Source: a virus
Direction: 5' to 3' (one strand)
Virus record (IMG/VR): IMGVR_UViG_3300020595_000009
Coordinates: 104,883-168,882 of that record
Length of the DNA: 64,000 nt
Below are positions 24,835 through 32,476 of the stretch, piece after piece. Every line of letters begins with the position of its first letter. Position 1 is the stretch's first letter. The notes under the pieces are model-generated. The model had not been told where the DNA came from. It did not search any database and worked only from the letters and a program-made list of their open reading frames with translations. A program made the position numbers and the translations under genes.

Positions 24835-25074
24835 TTATGTAATTTCGCCAGACACGAGAGTTTTCTTAATCTCTGTGATTGGGGCTCTCGACAAGGCAAA
24901 ATAAAGCTTCATTTCTTCATCTTCTGCCAAGTCTTGTTTAAGTTCTTTAATCAAAACAGAAATCAGTTTGTTTAGATTCTTCTTTCTTTCTGTCTTCTTT
25001 CTTGGTGCGTCCATCATCTTTCGAAGTGTATTCAAGCTTGATTCACGCACCGTTCTATCATTTAGTTCTGCCAT
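24835..25074 (-). CDS. Small basic helical protein (79 aa)
   Basis: ATG at 25074 behind GGAGGA. Highly charged helices with RKKTERKKNLNKLISVLIKE. It lies between tRNA-Thr and dnaE and probably shares their transcript. Function unknown. Confidence 0.65.
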   Translation of the reverse strand: MAELNDRTVRESSLNTLRKMMDAPRKKTERKKNLNKLISVLIKELKQDLAEDEEMKLYFALSRAPITEIKKTLVSGEIT

Positions 25075-25091
25075 CACTCCTCCTTATCTAA

Positions 25092-25163
25092 AGCCGCCGA
25101 TCGGATTTGAACCGATAGCCTACGCATTACAAGTGCGTTGCTCTGCCGTTGAGCTACGGCGGC
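25092..25163 (-). tRNA. tRNA-Thr (anticodon UGU)
   Basis: 72 nt cloverleaf: acceptor GCCGCCG/CGGCGGC, D stem GCTC/GAGC, anticodon stem ACGCA/TGCGT with loop CTTGTAA (TGT), T arm ATCGG-TTCAAAT-CCGAT. CCA is not encoded. It reads ACA codons. Element copy 4 lies 17 nt before its 5' end, which argues that the element is a promoter. Confidence 0.95.
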
Positions 25164-25179
25164 GTTCCGGGTCCATCTA

Positions 25180-25226
25180 TTAGACGAACGAGCCGAGGAT
25201 CTTATCCACACTCACGTGCGTTTTTT
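25180..25226 (-). repeat. Intergenic element copy 4 (variant)
   Basis: Same TGTGGATAAGATCC core, but with an A-tract instead of a T-tract upstream and CTCGTTCGTCTAA downstream, so only one GATC remains. It sits 17 nt before the tRNA 5' end. Confidence 0.75.
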
Positions 25227-25230
25227 CGGA

Positions 25231-26196
25231 CTACTGGCTGCATAGCTCATTTTTCCTCTTTGTTTGTTGTGGTTCTAAACTTTCTAGAAAAACTTCTTTT
25301 GCTTTTTCGTTGACGTCGATTACCATATATTGTCGACCCAAGTTTAAAGCGGCTCGGGCAGTTGTGCCTGACCCTCCAAAGGGGTCTAGCACGCTGTCTC
25401 CCTCATTGCTGTAAAGATAGATAATCCTTTCTAATAGTTTAACGGGCTTTTGTGTTGGATAGTCTAGTTTCTCATTGCCTTGTATTTGAGGAATGTCTAA
25501 CCACAAGTCTTTTATTGGGATCCCGTCCATCTCATCCAAGTATCTTTTGATTCTAGGTATACCCTTAGCATTGTAAACCAACCTTTCATTATGATGAAGG
25601 TGTTTCATTTTCTCTTCTAACACATACCACTGCTTATGATGCCCATTCCAAGAATATCTCAAATTCTTTCTCGGGTTTACATCTGGTTGTGAATTATGTA
25701 TTGCTGTCGTAACGAACCAACGTCCTGTTTTTTCACATCTCTTTGCGGATGACCTTTTCTTGTATTTTTCATCATACGGAAGATATAGGGGATTATAAAT
25801 AGATTTTTTAGATTTCGAATAAACGATTATTGTATCGTGATATCTTCCTAGTTGCTTTTTGTTTTTTGCATTTCCGCCACTTTTCCAGGCTATTTCGTTT
25901 CGGAATAGTTTCTGACCAAAAACATCATCCAGAACAAGACGAACATAGTGGCTGTTTTTTGGTTCTACGTGAACAATAATGTTGCCATCTTTCTTTAAGA
26001 TCCTGTGGCATTCTTTGATTCTTGGCGCTAAAAACCCCTGTGCATACTCTGCCATAGATCCAAACTTGTCATCAAACTCTCCAAAGTTCCTACCGGTATT
26101 GTAAGGAGGATCTAGATAGACCATACTAATACTTTCTTCTTCTAGCCCCTTCATCGCTTCTAGGCAATCTCCTACAAAAAAACTATTTTCTTTCAT
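25231..26196 (-). CDS. DNA adenine methyltransferase, beta class (321 aa)
   Basis: The catalytic motif comes first (MVYLDPPYNTGRNF, residues about 25-38) and the SAM-binding motif last (VLDPFGGSGTTARAA, about 270), the beta-class order. DPPY usually means N6-adenine. TQKPVKLLERIIYL precedes the SAM loop. Its start overlaps the candidate restriction endonuclease gene by 14 nt, so the two look like a restriction-modification pair. Confidence 0.92.
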   Translation of the reverse strand: MKENSFFVGDCLEAMKGLEEESISMVYLDPPYNTGRNFGEFDDKFGSMAEYAQGFLAPRIKECHRILKKDGNIIVHVEPKNSHYVRLVLDDVFGQKLFRNEIAWKSGGNAKNKKQLGRYHDTIIVYSKSKKSIYNPLYLPYDEKYKKRSSAKRCEKTGRWFVTTAIHNSQPDVNPRKNLRYSWNGHHKQWYVLEEKMKHLHHNERLVYNAKGIPRIKRYLDEMDGIPIKDLWLDIPQIQGNEKLDYPTQKPVKLLERIIYLYSNEGDSVLDPFGGSGTTARAALNLGRQYMVIDVNEKAKEVFLESLEPQQTKRKNELCSQ

Positions 26197-26761
26197 TCTG
26201 CTTCTCCCGTTCTAACTCTTCTAGAACCTCTTTAGCTTTCCCGATATAATCTTTATAAACTTTCTTCGGAACACTTCTCTTCAAGAAGCCAGGGTGTTTT
26301 GGGTCTTCTAGTGCTTTAGCTGGAATCGCTAATATCTCTGCATTTTCAGGATCTTCATAATTACCATGGGGGCGAGTGAACACAAATACATCTGCCTCAT
26401 CAACACCATAGGCTACATGCCCACTAGCGGAAGCTGACCCTGTGTTTTTCTTGCTGATCCTTCTGGTGCACTCTAAGTGAAGTGTGCTGGAGCGAAATTT
26501 ACTTTGAATTCTTAATTTATTTAAAGAAAGTAGATCATACCCTGACCGGTTCTTATCATTGTCGTTTCCTAGAGTCTCTGCAGTAACATGTAAGCTTGTA
26601 TTAAAATTAATCCAATCTCTTTGAAAATATTCATTAGCTTGTGCTAGAAACTTCCCTAGTTCTCTTGTGTCGTTCTCTTTTAGCATCCCTTTATAAGCTT
26701 CATCAACATAGGACGTCCAGTTCTCCTTGATTCTCTCTTTTTGATTATTTGTCAATGACAC
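26183..26761 (-). CDS. Candidate restriction endonuclease, PD-(D/E)XK-like (192 aa)
   Basis: Starts at GTG 26761 with AAAGGAG; the frame upstream only reads element copy 5. The centre SGYDLLSLNKLRIQSKF has the Asp...(E/Q)xK spacing of restriction nucleases, followed by YGVDEADVFVFTRPHG, typical of the strand after the active site. It overlaps the methyltransferase gene. Recognition site unknown. It could cut host or competing phage DNA. Confidence 0.6.
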   Translation of the reverse strand: MSLTNNQKERIKENWTSYVDEAYKGMLKENDTRELGKFLAQANEYFQRDWINFNTSLHVTAETLGNDNDKNRSGYDLLSLNKLRIQSKFRSSTLHLECTRRISKKNTGSASASGHVAYGVDEADVFVFTRPHGNYEDPENAEILAIPAKALEDPKHPGFLKRSVPKKVYKDYIGKAKEVLEELEREKQNERK

Positions 26762-26800
26762 TTTCTCTCCTTTGGTTTGGGCGCTAAGGCCGGTGTATTT

Positions 26801-26849
26801 GTTAGACGAACGAGCCGAGGATCTTATCCACACTCACGTGCGTTTTTTT
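26801..26849 (-). repeat. Intergenic element copy 5 (variant)
   Basis: Variant form (A-tract, one GATC, GTGTGGATAAGATCC), 40 nt upstream of the GTG at 26761. It is nearly identical to copy 4. Confidence 0.75.
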
Positions 26850-26915
26850 CGATTGGCCGGTGTCGGCGGGGCGGTGGGTAAGCTAGTGAGCCACCAGAAT
26901 CGGCGGGCTCATCTA

Positions 26916-26962
26916 TTAGACGAACGAGCCGAGGATCTTATCCACATTTATTTACGTTTTTT
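26916..26962 (-). repeat. Intergenic element copy 6 (variant)
   Basis: Variant form 115 bp upstream of copy 5 and just downstream of the sigma-70 promoter at 26977. The gap 26762-26994 therefore carries two elements and one promoter and no gene. Confidence 0.75.
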
Positions 26963-26976
26963 CACGCCAGAGCCGT

Positions 26977-27005
26977 ATTGTACCACGGCCAGGGTCAGAA
27001 GTCAA
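26977..27005 (-). promoter_or_regulatory. Sigma-70 promoter
   Basis: TTGACT (27005-27000), 17-nt spacer, TACAAT (26982-26977). The -35 lies over the 3' end of the gene stopping at 26995. It is related in sequence to the promoter at 20942-20971. It drives the restriction-modification pair. Confidence 0.82.
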
Positions 27006-27909
27006 GCGTTCCGAGGACATCGTTCTGCTGGGCGTAATACAGATACAAAGCATTGTCATCGATAAATTCTTTCCAAAAGTCTTTTCGAAACAAAGCGATA
27101 ACTCTATGGTTGTATGTAACTTTTAAACCACCAACATCACAAAACTTCATTAGCTCAACAAACTTCTTGCTTTGCATTGCTTGTTTGACCAGTGGTAGTG
27201 CTAATTCTTTATCAATAATTGCTCTACCATCTTCGCAAAGGCCGTATTCTCCTTTGGCGTCGACAAGAACATTGGCGCCTCGTTTACCGAAGATAACTTT
27301 CTTTTCCCCAAAGTGGCCTTTCTTGCGCTTCGACCACCATAATGATAGTTTATCTTCTTTGGCAACGTTTATTATACAAGGGTAAACAAACGTTGATGTC
27401 TTTTCTTTGTTCATCCATTCACGCTGACTGTGGTAAGATGAATCATATATCATTTCTACAGTATCTTGCTGCTCGGTGGCTACTAGTTTGAAGATCTCCT
27501 CAAACTTACCACTGGGAATGAAATCTAAGTTTGATATATCGTAGGTATATACCTTGTTGTTTTGATCTTTGATCAGTGTCTCGCCGCCGGCTTCTTTGTT
27601 TTGGAGGACATACCAGTCATATCTTGTCTGAACGTCGAAAGTTGCGATGCCGGCCTTTACATCGTTGATATCTAAATATAAAAACTTTCTTTCTAACATC
27701 TTGTTGGCTAGTTTTTTCCATCGTCCTCCATAGTTGCGCCAACCAGCCGGATGGACTAAGCAAAGATAAGCTTCTTTATTTAGGAGATCTAATGTTCTAT
27801 CAACAAACTTATCCCAGATCTTTTTTGAGGTTTTGTTCTCGGCTTTCTTTTCTTGATAAGGTGGATTTCCAACTATAACGTCAAACATTGAAAAACTCAA
27901 CAAAATCAT
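26995..27909 (-). CDS. N6-adenine methyltransferase, C-terminal part (split gene)
   Basis: 304 aa from the ATG at 27909. Catalytic motif MFDVIVGNPPYQEKK is near the start, then methylase-like strands (YLCLVHPAGWRNYG) and a target-recognition-like C-terminus. The SAM-binding motif is missing; it is in the upstream frame 27881-28261. Joined, the two read ...GNFLEIDDFVEFFN-MFDVIVGNPPY, the normal spacing of one gamma-type (Eco57I-like) methylase. Either a frameshift has split the gene or a +1 shift or reinitiation joins or co-produces the parts. Confidence 0.8.
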   Translation of the reverse strand: MILLSFSMFDVIVGNPPYQEKKAENKTSKKIWDKFVDRTLDLLNKEAYLCLVHPAGWRNYGGRWKKLANKMLERKFLYLDINDVKAGIATFDVQTRYDWYVLQNKEAGGETLIKDQNNKVYTYDISNLDFIPSGKFEEIFKLVATEQQDTVEMIYDSSYHSQREWMNKEKTSTFVYPCIINVAKEDKLSLWWSKRKKGHFGEKKVIFGKRGANVLVDAKGEYGLCEDGRAIIDKELALPLVKQAMQSKKFVELMKFCDVGGLKVTYNHRVIALFRKDFWKEFIDDNALYLYYAQQNDVLGTLDF

Positions 27910-28261
27910 CAATCTCTAAGAAATTGCCTTGTCGAATGTTTCTGTCTACAATCTCCCTAGCCGCCTCATCATCAACGTTTAGACCTGCTGCTAAGATTGC
28001 TCGCCACTTCATTTTTATAACGTTGTCTTCCATTAGTTCGACTGCGTATGTGGTTTGTAGTGCTTTGTGCGGATCGTGGCCTCGTGACACTTTCTCTTTG
28101 ATAATAGCCTCTACAAAGTTTCCGTCGCCTCCTGCTGGCTCTAAGAATGTTTTATCTGGTTCCCAAGCATCTTCTGGAAGCTTGCCTAACATTTCTTTTA
28201 CTAGCCAGTCAGGTGTGAAGACCTCTCCGTTCTTTTTTATTCGATCTTCTGTCTTGATCAT
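27881..28261 (-). CDS. N6-adenine methyltransferase, N-terminal part (split gene)
   Basis: 126 aa: KNGEVFTPDWLVKEML and SAM motif TFLEPAGGDGNFVEAI, ending just before the catalytic NPPY, which lies in the next frame. The break is at a run GAGTTTTTCAATG, where one base added or lost would restore a single frame. It begins one base into the upstream stop (TAATG). Confidence 0.8.
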   Translation of the reverse strand: MIKTEDRIKKNGEVFTPDWLVKEMLGKLPEDAWEPDKTFLEPAGGDGNFVEAIIKEKVSRGHDPHKALQTTYAVELMEDNVIKMKWRAILAAGLNVDDEAAREIVDRNIRQGNFLEIDDFVEFFNV

Positions 28262-28695
28262 TATTTTTTCAGTTCGTCTAGTTTTCGAAGCGCCAACCCT
28301 AATACAAAGTTAGCATTCTCTGTGCTTAGTTGTGCTTTGTTGTCAGGTGGAAAGCTTCCGTAAACAAAATAAGTTGCGTCTTGAAGCTTGTTGTTTGCTT
28401 TTTCGGCTAGCTTCGTATAAAGAATCTTTGCTTCTTTTTTTAGCTTGGTATTCCATTTACCCTCAGCAAAGTCATCAATCACTTGTTTTACTTGTTTTCC
28501 ATTCTTTTTGCCTTGACTAAACTCTTCAGCTAGTCTTGCAAGGTCCTGATAGGCATACCAGCCCTCTCCGTCGGCTCGGACCAAGGCAAGGGTAGTGCTA
28601 CAAATCCAAATCCTTCCAGCGTTGATATGCGGAAGAATGTGACTAATGTAAATAAACATTTTAGCGTGGATTGGATTTGTTCTTTCAATAGCCAT
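28261..28695 (-). CDS. Hypothetical protein (144 aa)
   Basis: First ATG at 28695; the Shine-Dalgarno is weak. FIYISHILPHINAGRIWICS is followed by charged helices (GKKNGKQVKQVIDDFAEG). It is coupled to the split methylase by TAATG and may be part of the same system. Not recognised. Confidence 0.6.
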   Translation of the reverse strand: MAIERTNPIHAKMFIYISHILPHINAGRIWICSTTLALVRADGEGWYAYQDLARLAEEFSQGKKNGKQVKQVIDDFAEGKWNTKLKKEAKILYTKLAEKANNKLQDATYFVYGSFPPDNKAQLSTENANFVLGLALRKLDELKK

Positions 28696-28715
28696 TTTCT
28701 GATATACCGGATATG

Positions 28716-29015
28716 CTAATAGCAGTTATGTGGACTTACGTATTCTCTGATTCGCCACTCGTTATTGTATTGCTCTTCAAAGCGAATCTCTAAGCTTACT
28801 CTATACTGGCCATCATAAGATGCGCAGTGCCACTTACAAACGTGTGAGTCATAGCCCGTTGTATGTTGAAGATCTGAGTTATAGCAATCAGGCCCATACC
28901 ACGTATCAAAAGAATAATGTGGGACTACTGGATCTCTCATGTAAACTTGGTTAGTATAGATTTCGCAACTCGTCATAAACAACGTTGCTAAAAGTAAAGC
29001 AAATAACTTATTCAT
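28716..29015 (-). CDS. Small Cys-rich lipoprotein (99 aa)
   Basis: Start at 29015 (AAAGGAG), giving a lipoprotein signal MNKLFALLLATLFMTSC with Cys 17 as the lipidation site. The mature part has five more Cys in pairs (GPDCYN, HVCKWHCAS, PHNCY), likely disulphides in the periplasm. The longer frame upstream is not needed. It could alter the host envelope (superinfection exclusion); inference only. Confidence 0.75.
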   Translation of the reverse strand: MNKLFALLLATLFMTSCEIYTNQVYMRDPVVPHYSFDTWYGPDCYNSDLQHTTGYDSHVCKWHCASYDGQYRVSLEIRFEEQYNNEWRIREYVSPHNCY

Positions 29016-29892
29016 TTTTATTCTCCTTTGTGCTTGTTCGGTCAAACCAAACTTTTGGTACGAGCCAGTTCTTCTTTTTATAATCAAAAGCTAGGCTGGA
29101 CCCATAATAGTTTCTTAGATCTTGGAATGTTCTTAGGGGATAAAACTCCTCTATAGTAATTAGCTCGTAATCTTTGTTTTTTATGTTATCAAAGACCCAT
29201 TTTGTTCCTTCTTCGTATATTTCTTTGCCTTTTTCGGTAAAAAGCCGACGAAGGTTTCTTCGGGACTCGATAAAATCTTCTGCGGTAAAACAAAAACCAA
29301 GCGGTATGTCGTGTGTTGCGTCTTTGTTGTCGTATTGTAAAAAGACATTGTTTTTTCGGATGATCTCTCGCTTTTCTCTTAGGACCTCAAAGTCATACAC
29401 CCCAAAAGGAGAAGAAACATAAACTTTATCGTATGTTGTCCATTTTGAGATAAACTTTGATACATAATAAGATGAATGTGCTGCCCAAATGATTTGCCAA
29501 GCAACACTCTCCATTTTGTTTATGTGCATTGAGTTTATAGGCACATAAAAAATTGGAATATATCTTTTGAGTTTCCATCCTTCTTTCTCAAAAGGCCGCC
29601 TTGCCCAAACTGGGTCTAATGCGACCTCCCCTATCCTTTCTTTTGTTAGAGGAATCATGTGAGGGTCGCAACAAATCCAAATACTGGAACATCCAACAGT
29701 TGCGCACTCCATTACCGACCTTTCTAGAAGGGTATAGTCGTGTTCTAATGGTGTTAGGCAATCATCCCATTCAAAACCAAAGTCAATGCGTCGGTCAAAA
29801 GAAGGAATAACTCCAACCATGTTTGTTACTGTTCCTAGTCCTGTCATAGCGCCGGTAAATCCAATTTTAGTAAACTTTCGCAAACACCCCAT
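29008..29892 (-). CDS. Possible nucleotidyltransferase-like protein (294 aa)
   Basis: It begins IGFTGAMTGLGTVTNMVGV, then LLERSVMECATVGCSSIWIC and YIPIFYVPINSM, resembling the alternating pattern of GT-A/NTP-transferase folds. The C-terminus is unassigned. It overlaps the next gene upstream by 49 nt. I recall no close family, so the role is open; an alternative is a nucleotide-sugar or phosphate transferase. Confidence 0.55.
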   Translation of the reverse strand: MGCLRKFTKIGFTGAMTGLGTVTNMVGVIPSFDRRIDFGFEWDDCLTPLEHDYTLLERSVMECATVGCSSIWICCDPHMIPLTKERIGEVALDPVWARRPFEKEGWKLKRYIPIFYVPINSMHINKMESVAWQIIWAAHSSYYVSKFISKWTTYDKVYVSSPFGVYDFEVLREKREIIRKNNVFLQYDNKDATHDIPLGFCFTAEDFIESRRNLRRLFTEKGKEIYEEGTKWVFDNIKNKDYELITIEEFYPLRTFQDLRNYYGSSLAFDYKKKNWLVPKVWFDRTSTKENKNE

Positions 29893-30698
29893 CTATGTTG
29901 GACGTTTGGGAAGCGAAAATTATCCACATTTTTATAATTTTTTTTCTCTAAAGAGTAAATTTCTCTTTTTTGAGGTCTTAATGAGATGCCACGAAAAAGG
30001 TGTGGCTTGTCTGCTCTAGCGTATCCTGTGATGCCGGCAGCCTTCATTATGTCTTGTGCTTTGAAACGAACAGAATAGTCAGCATAGTTGTGTCTGTTTA
30101 TCTGACGGCTGTTTAGATAAGAGATCGCATAATGTTCTCTAACGTTTTTTGTGATGATCTCATTTACAAAAAAGTCATTGCCCTGAACTCCATTGCCTGG
30201 ATATCTCAGTGGCTTCTTTGCTATAAGATAATCAACTATTCGAAACTCTTTTTTATTTTCGATGCTCTCGACCTCAAACGATTTGTTTTTTATCTGTTCA
30301 GCATCGAAAACGTGGTATGTGTTGGCTTTTACGTGAAAGTCAAACTTGTTGCTTGCGATAATCCTCATCTTTCCTTTGTGGAAATACATTCCATCGTTGA
30401 AAGGGCAATAGATTTTTGGGTAATGCCTTCCATGATACAAATGAAGAATCCCAAGCAGCTCTGATAAGCCGGAACTCATTATCTTTTTTGTATGAGTTTT
30501 ATAATCGGCTTCCCAGTGATCGCTTGGGATCCCCACTTTATCAAACGTTTCTACCCATCTTTCATCGTATTCTAATCTATCATACATCTGAAAGTCTTCC
30601 CATCGGGTTGAGATGATTGGAAGTTTATTTTCTATGGCAAAAACCAATGAAGAAATGTTGCCCCCAACAACAACTTCATCGTATTCATACTCAATCAT
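29844..30698 (-). CDS. Rossmann-like protein of unknown function (284 aa)
   Basis: YDEVVVGGNISSLVFAIENK at the N-terminus looks like a dinucleotide-binding start (Gly-x-x-Ser variant), as in FAD-dependent mutases. The middle has HLYHGRHYPKIYCPF and KKPLRYPGNGVQG, recalling UDP-galactopyranose mutase-like proteins. The similarity is weak. It forms a unit with the gene at 29008 and the 29-aa membrane peptide. Confidence 0.5.
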   Translation of the reverse strand: MIEYEYDEVVVGGNISSLVFAIENKLPIISTRWEDFQMYDRLEYDERWVETFDKVGIPSDHWEADYKTHTKKIMSSGLSELLGILHLYHGRHYPKIYCPFNDGMYFHKGKMRIIASNKFDFHVKANTYHVFDAEQIKNKSFEVESIENKKEFRIVDYLIAKKPLRYPGNGVQGNDFFVNEIITKNVREHYAISYLNSRQINRHNYADYSVRFKAQDIMKAAGITGYARADKPHLFRGISLRPQKREIYSLEKKNYKNVDNFRFPNVQHRWGVCESLLKLDLPAL

Positions 30699-30780
30699 CC
30701 CCTTTCAGTGCTGAAAGATAGGCAAAGCCAAAAACGAGAACGAACGATGCAGTCAGTCCAAAAATAAAATAATCAATCAT
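30691..30780 (-). CDS. 29-aa single-pass membrane peptide
   Basis: ATG at 30780 follows GGAGG with 8 nt spacing and overlaps the thyX stop. The frame ends at 30691, overlapping the next start (30698). The product MIDYFIFGLTASFVLVFG continues to a KGDD end and is one membrane helix. Position, Shine-Dalgarno and coupling on both sides support a real gene. Confidence 0.65.
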   Translation of the reverse strand: MIDYFIFGLTASFVLVFGFAYLSALKGDD

Positions 30781-31477
30781 AACCAGCCTCCATTGCTTTT
30801 GCTGTGTGTGGGAACTCTCTTTCTAAGAACTTTTTCATTGCTTGTGCTAACACCCGAATCTCTTGTTGTGCTTCCGGCTTGTCTCTAAGCCCAATGAACT
30901 TTATAATGTTTGAGACATTAGCCGATGCATAGTAAGTTGTGTAGAGGTTCTGAGGCAGTACTCCTCTTGCTTGTTCTCGACAAACTCCTGCTCCAATCAT
31001 TGTATCGAAAAGCTCAATACTTTGAACATGGTGGACCCGAACGTGATCGCTGACCCTTCGGGTTCGTAAGCAATGTTGTAGCTCTGGGTTGATCAGATCT
31101 TTATCGTTTGATGCTTGCCTGTTGCTTTTATGCTGGGTTCTAAAGCTTTCTGGCTCATAGAACTGCAGGTTGACGTTTGTGTATCGCCTTGAGATCTCGT
31201 TATAAGACCAAGTCCTATGGCGATGATGTTGAGAGCGTACAAACAAAGGCACAACACATCTAAAAGTGATTCCGCCGTGCTCAAACACTGACGTATGTTT
31301 ATGCTTCACTAAAAAGTTGATAAGTTTTTTATCTTTTTCATCTAGATCTTCTTTCTCAACGCCAAATGAGGCTCTGGCCGCATTGACAGCCATAATGTCA
31401 TTTCCCCATGATTGTATAAAGTCGCATCTTCCGATCTCATCTCCATACAAATAGATTGTTTCATCTTTGATTTCCAT
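30773..31477 (-). CDS. thyX: Flavin-dependent thymidylate synthase
   Basis: 234 aa. ThyX signature RHRTWSYNEISRRY is present, preceded by KHKHTSVFEHGGITF and followed by YTTYYASANVSNIIKFI. It makes dTMP from dUMP using methylene-tetrahydrofolate and FAD/NADPH. The ATG at 31477 overlaps the upstream stop. It works with dUTPase (17714) and the deaminase (37130) to supply dTTP. Confidence 0.96.
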   Translation of the reverse strand: MEIKDETIYLYGDEIGRCDFIQSWGNDIMAVNAARASFGVEKEDLDEKDKKLINFLVKHKHTSVFEHGGITFRCVVPLFVRSQHHRHRTWSYNEISRRYTNVNLQFYEPESFRTQHKSNRQASNDKDLINPELQHCLRTRRVSDHVRVHHVQSIELFDTMIGAGVCREQARGVLPQNLYTTYYASANVSNIIKFIGLRDKPEAQQEIRVLAQAMKKFLEREFPHTAKAMEAGYD

Positions 31478-31815
31478 TAGCAACCCTCGATTGTATCAAC
31501 AAGGCGTCGCCTCATTGATGGTCTAACATTATCACAGTCATAAACAGCAGTCCCGCATTCACTACAAGTATGTTGATCACAGACCAGCTCAGTCAAGCCG
31601 GATGGCCACTCTCCAATTGGAATGATCTCCCATACTCTATTGTCTTCTCCGATAACTTCTGGTATTTGACAAGGATCGGTATCCTGCAGGCATTCTAAAG
31701 TTGCATACTCATAGTCTGATTGCCAGTTAATACCGTAACAAATACAATCGGCTGCTGCTTTACGGGAAAACCCTAGCGCCAATAAGAGGGTACCCACTAC
31801 TATTAGTTTTCTCAT
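31477..31815 (-). CDS. Secreted Cys-rich protein (112 aa)
   Basis: Sec signal peptide MRKLIVVGTLLLALGFSRKA with a likely cut at AAA-DC. The mature 90 residues have ten Cys (DCICYG, LVCDQHTCSECGTAVYDC), so it is probably a disulphide-bonded periplasmic protein. AAAGGAG start. Coupled to thyX by TAATG. Unknown role. Confidence 0.75.
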   Translation of the reverse strand: MRKLIVVGTLLLALGFSRKAAADCICYGINWQSDYEYATLECLQDTDPCQIPEVIGEDNRVWEIIPIGEWPSGLTELVCDQHTCSECGTAVYDCDNVRPSMRRRLVDTIEGC

Positions 31816-31824
31816 TTATCTCCT

Positions 31825-32121
31825 TTATCGGTAAGTGCCTAAAATGTGACTTTCTAGAATGAAAAACTGCTCTTTTCCGCTTGGATCGACAAAGCTTTCC
31901 ATCATAGTTGTATCGACTACGACCAAGGTACTACCAACGTCGCTAGAAGAAAACACTGTGCACTGCTCTCCAACACCAAGAAGGCTAGCTGTTCGGTATC
32001 TTTGTTTTACTTCTTTCAGGTAGTCGTCTGGAAGCAGCACTTTTGCTTCTTTAGTTTCTTTTTCAGGCTCAGGCTCAATCAATGAAATATGCAAGAACCG
32101 ATTGCAAGGGTTAAGATGCAT
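31825..32121 (-). CDS. GroES-like co-chaperonin (gp31 type)
   Basis: 98 aa, the GroES size. It has NRFLHISLIEPEPE at the start, AKVLLPDDY, a mobile-loop-like segment, GSTLVVVDTTM and a C-terminal FILESHILGTY. This order matches T4 gp31 / cyanophage co-chaperonins rather than bacterial GroES. It would cap GroEL (11983) or host GroEL for capsid folding. The start lies 11 nt inside the upstream gene. Confidence 0.75.
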   Translation of the reverse strand: MHLNPCNRFLHISLIEPEPEKETKEAKVLLPDDYLKEVKQRYRTASLLGVGEQCTVFSSSDVGSTLVVVDTTMMESFVDPSGKEQFFILESHILGTYR

Positions 32122-32380
32122 CTGAATAACCTCGCTTTGTTGAGATAGTAGTCAAAAGCTTACTATACATTTCTTGTAGTTCTTCTAGGTTTTCATCCTT
32201 CTTGAGCATACGATAGGCCCTTACTGCTAGTCGCATCTCATCTCCGGTAAGCCATTCGTTTTCTTTGTAGTTCGCACGAAGATCTCGCTTTGCGTCCTTG
32301 TAGGGTTCCATTTCTTGCTCAATAGCATCAAAAGTCTGAATGAACTCTCGGATCTTTTCTGTCTTTTCTTCTTCTTTCAT
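32111..32380 (-). CDS. GapR/DUF2312-like small helical protein (89 aa)
   Basis: KIREFIQTFDAIEQEMEPYK, DAKRDLRANYKENEWLTGDE and AYRMLKKDENLEEL resemble the helical GapR family (nucleoid/supercoiling-binding). Similarity is by pattern only. First gene after the promoter at 32448, with GGAGGA upstream. Confidence 0.5.
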   Translation of the reverse strand: MKEEEKTEKIREFIQTFDAIEQEMEPYKDAKRDLRANYKENEWLTGDEMRLAVRAYRMLKKDENLEELQEMYSKLLTTISTKRGYSDAS

Positions 32381-32447
32381 AATTGTCCTCCATTTATGTT
32401 AGTTTGCGAGCCGGGGGCGACGGGCGCTCCTCCACTCAACAGATATC

Positions 32448-32476
32448 ATTCTAGCACGCATCCGGCCGGAAGTCAA
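32448..32476 (-). promoter_or_regulatory. Sigma-70 promoter with operator-like palindromes
   Basis: TTGACT (32476-32471), 17-nt spacer, TAGAAT (32453-32448). The spacer contains the perfect palindrome TCCGGCCGGA (32470-32461). It drives 32111-32380, the GroES-like gene and those beyond. Confidence 0.82.
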
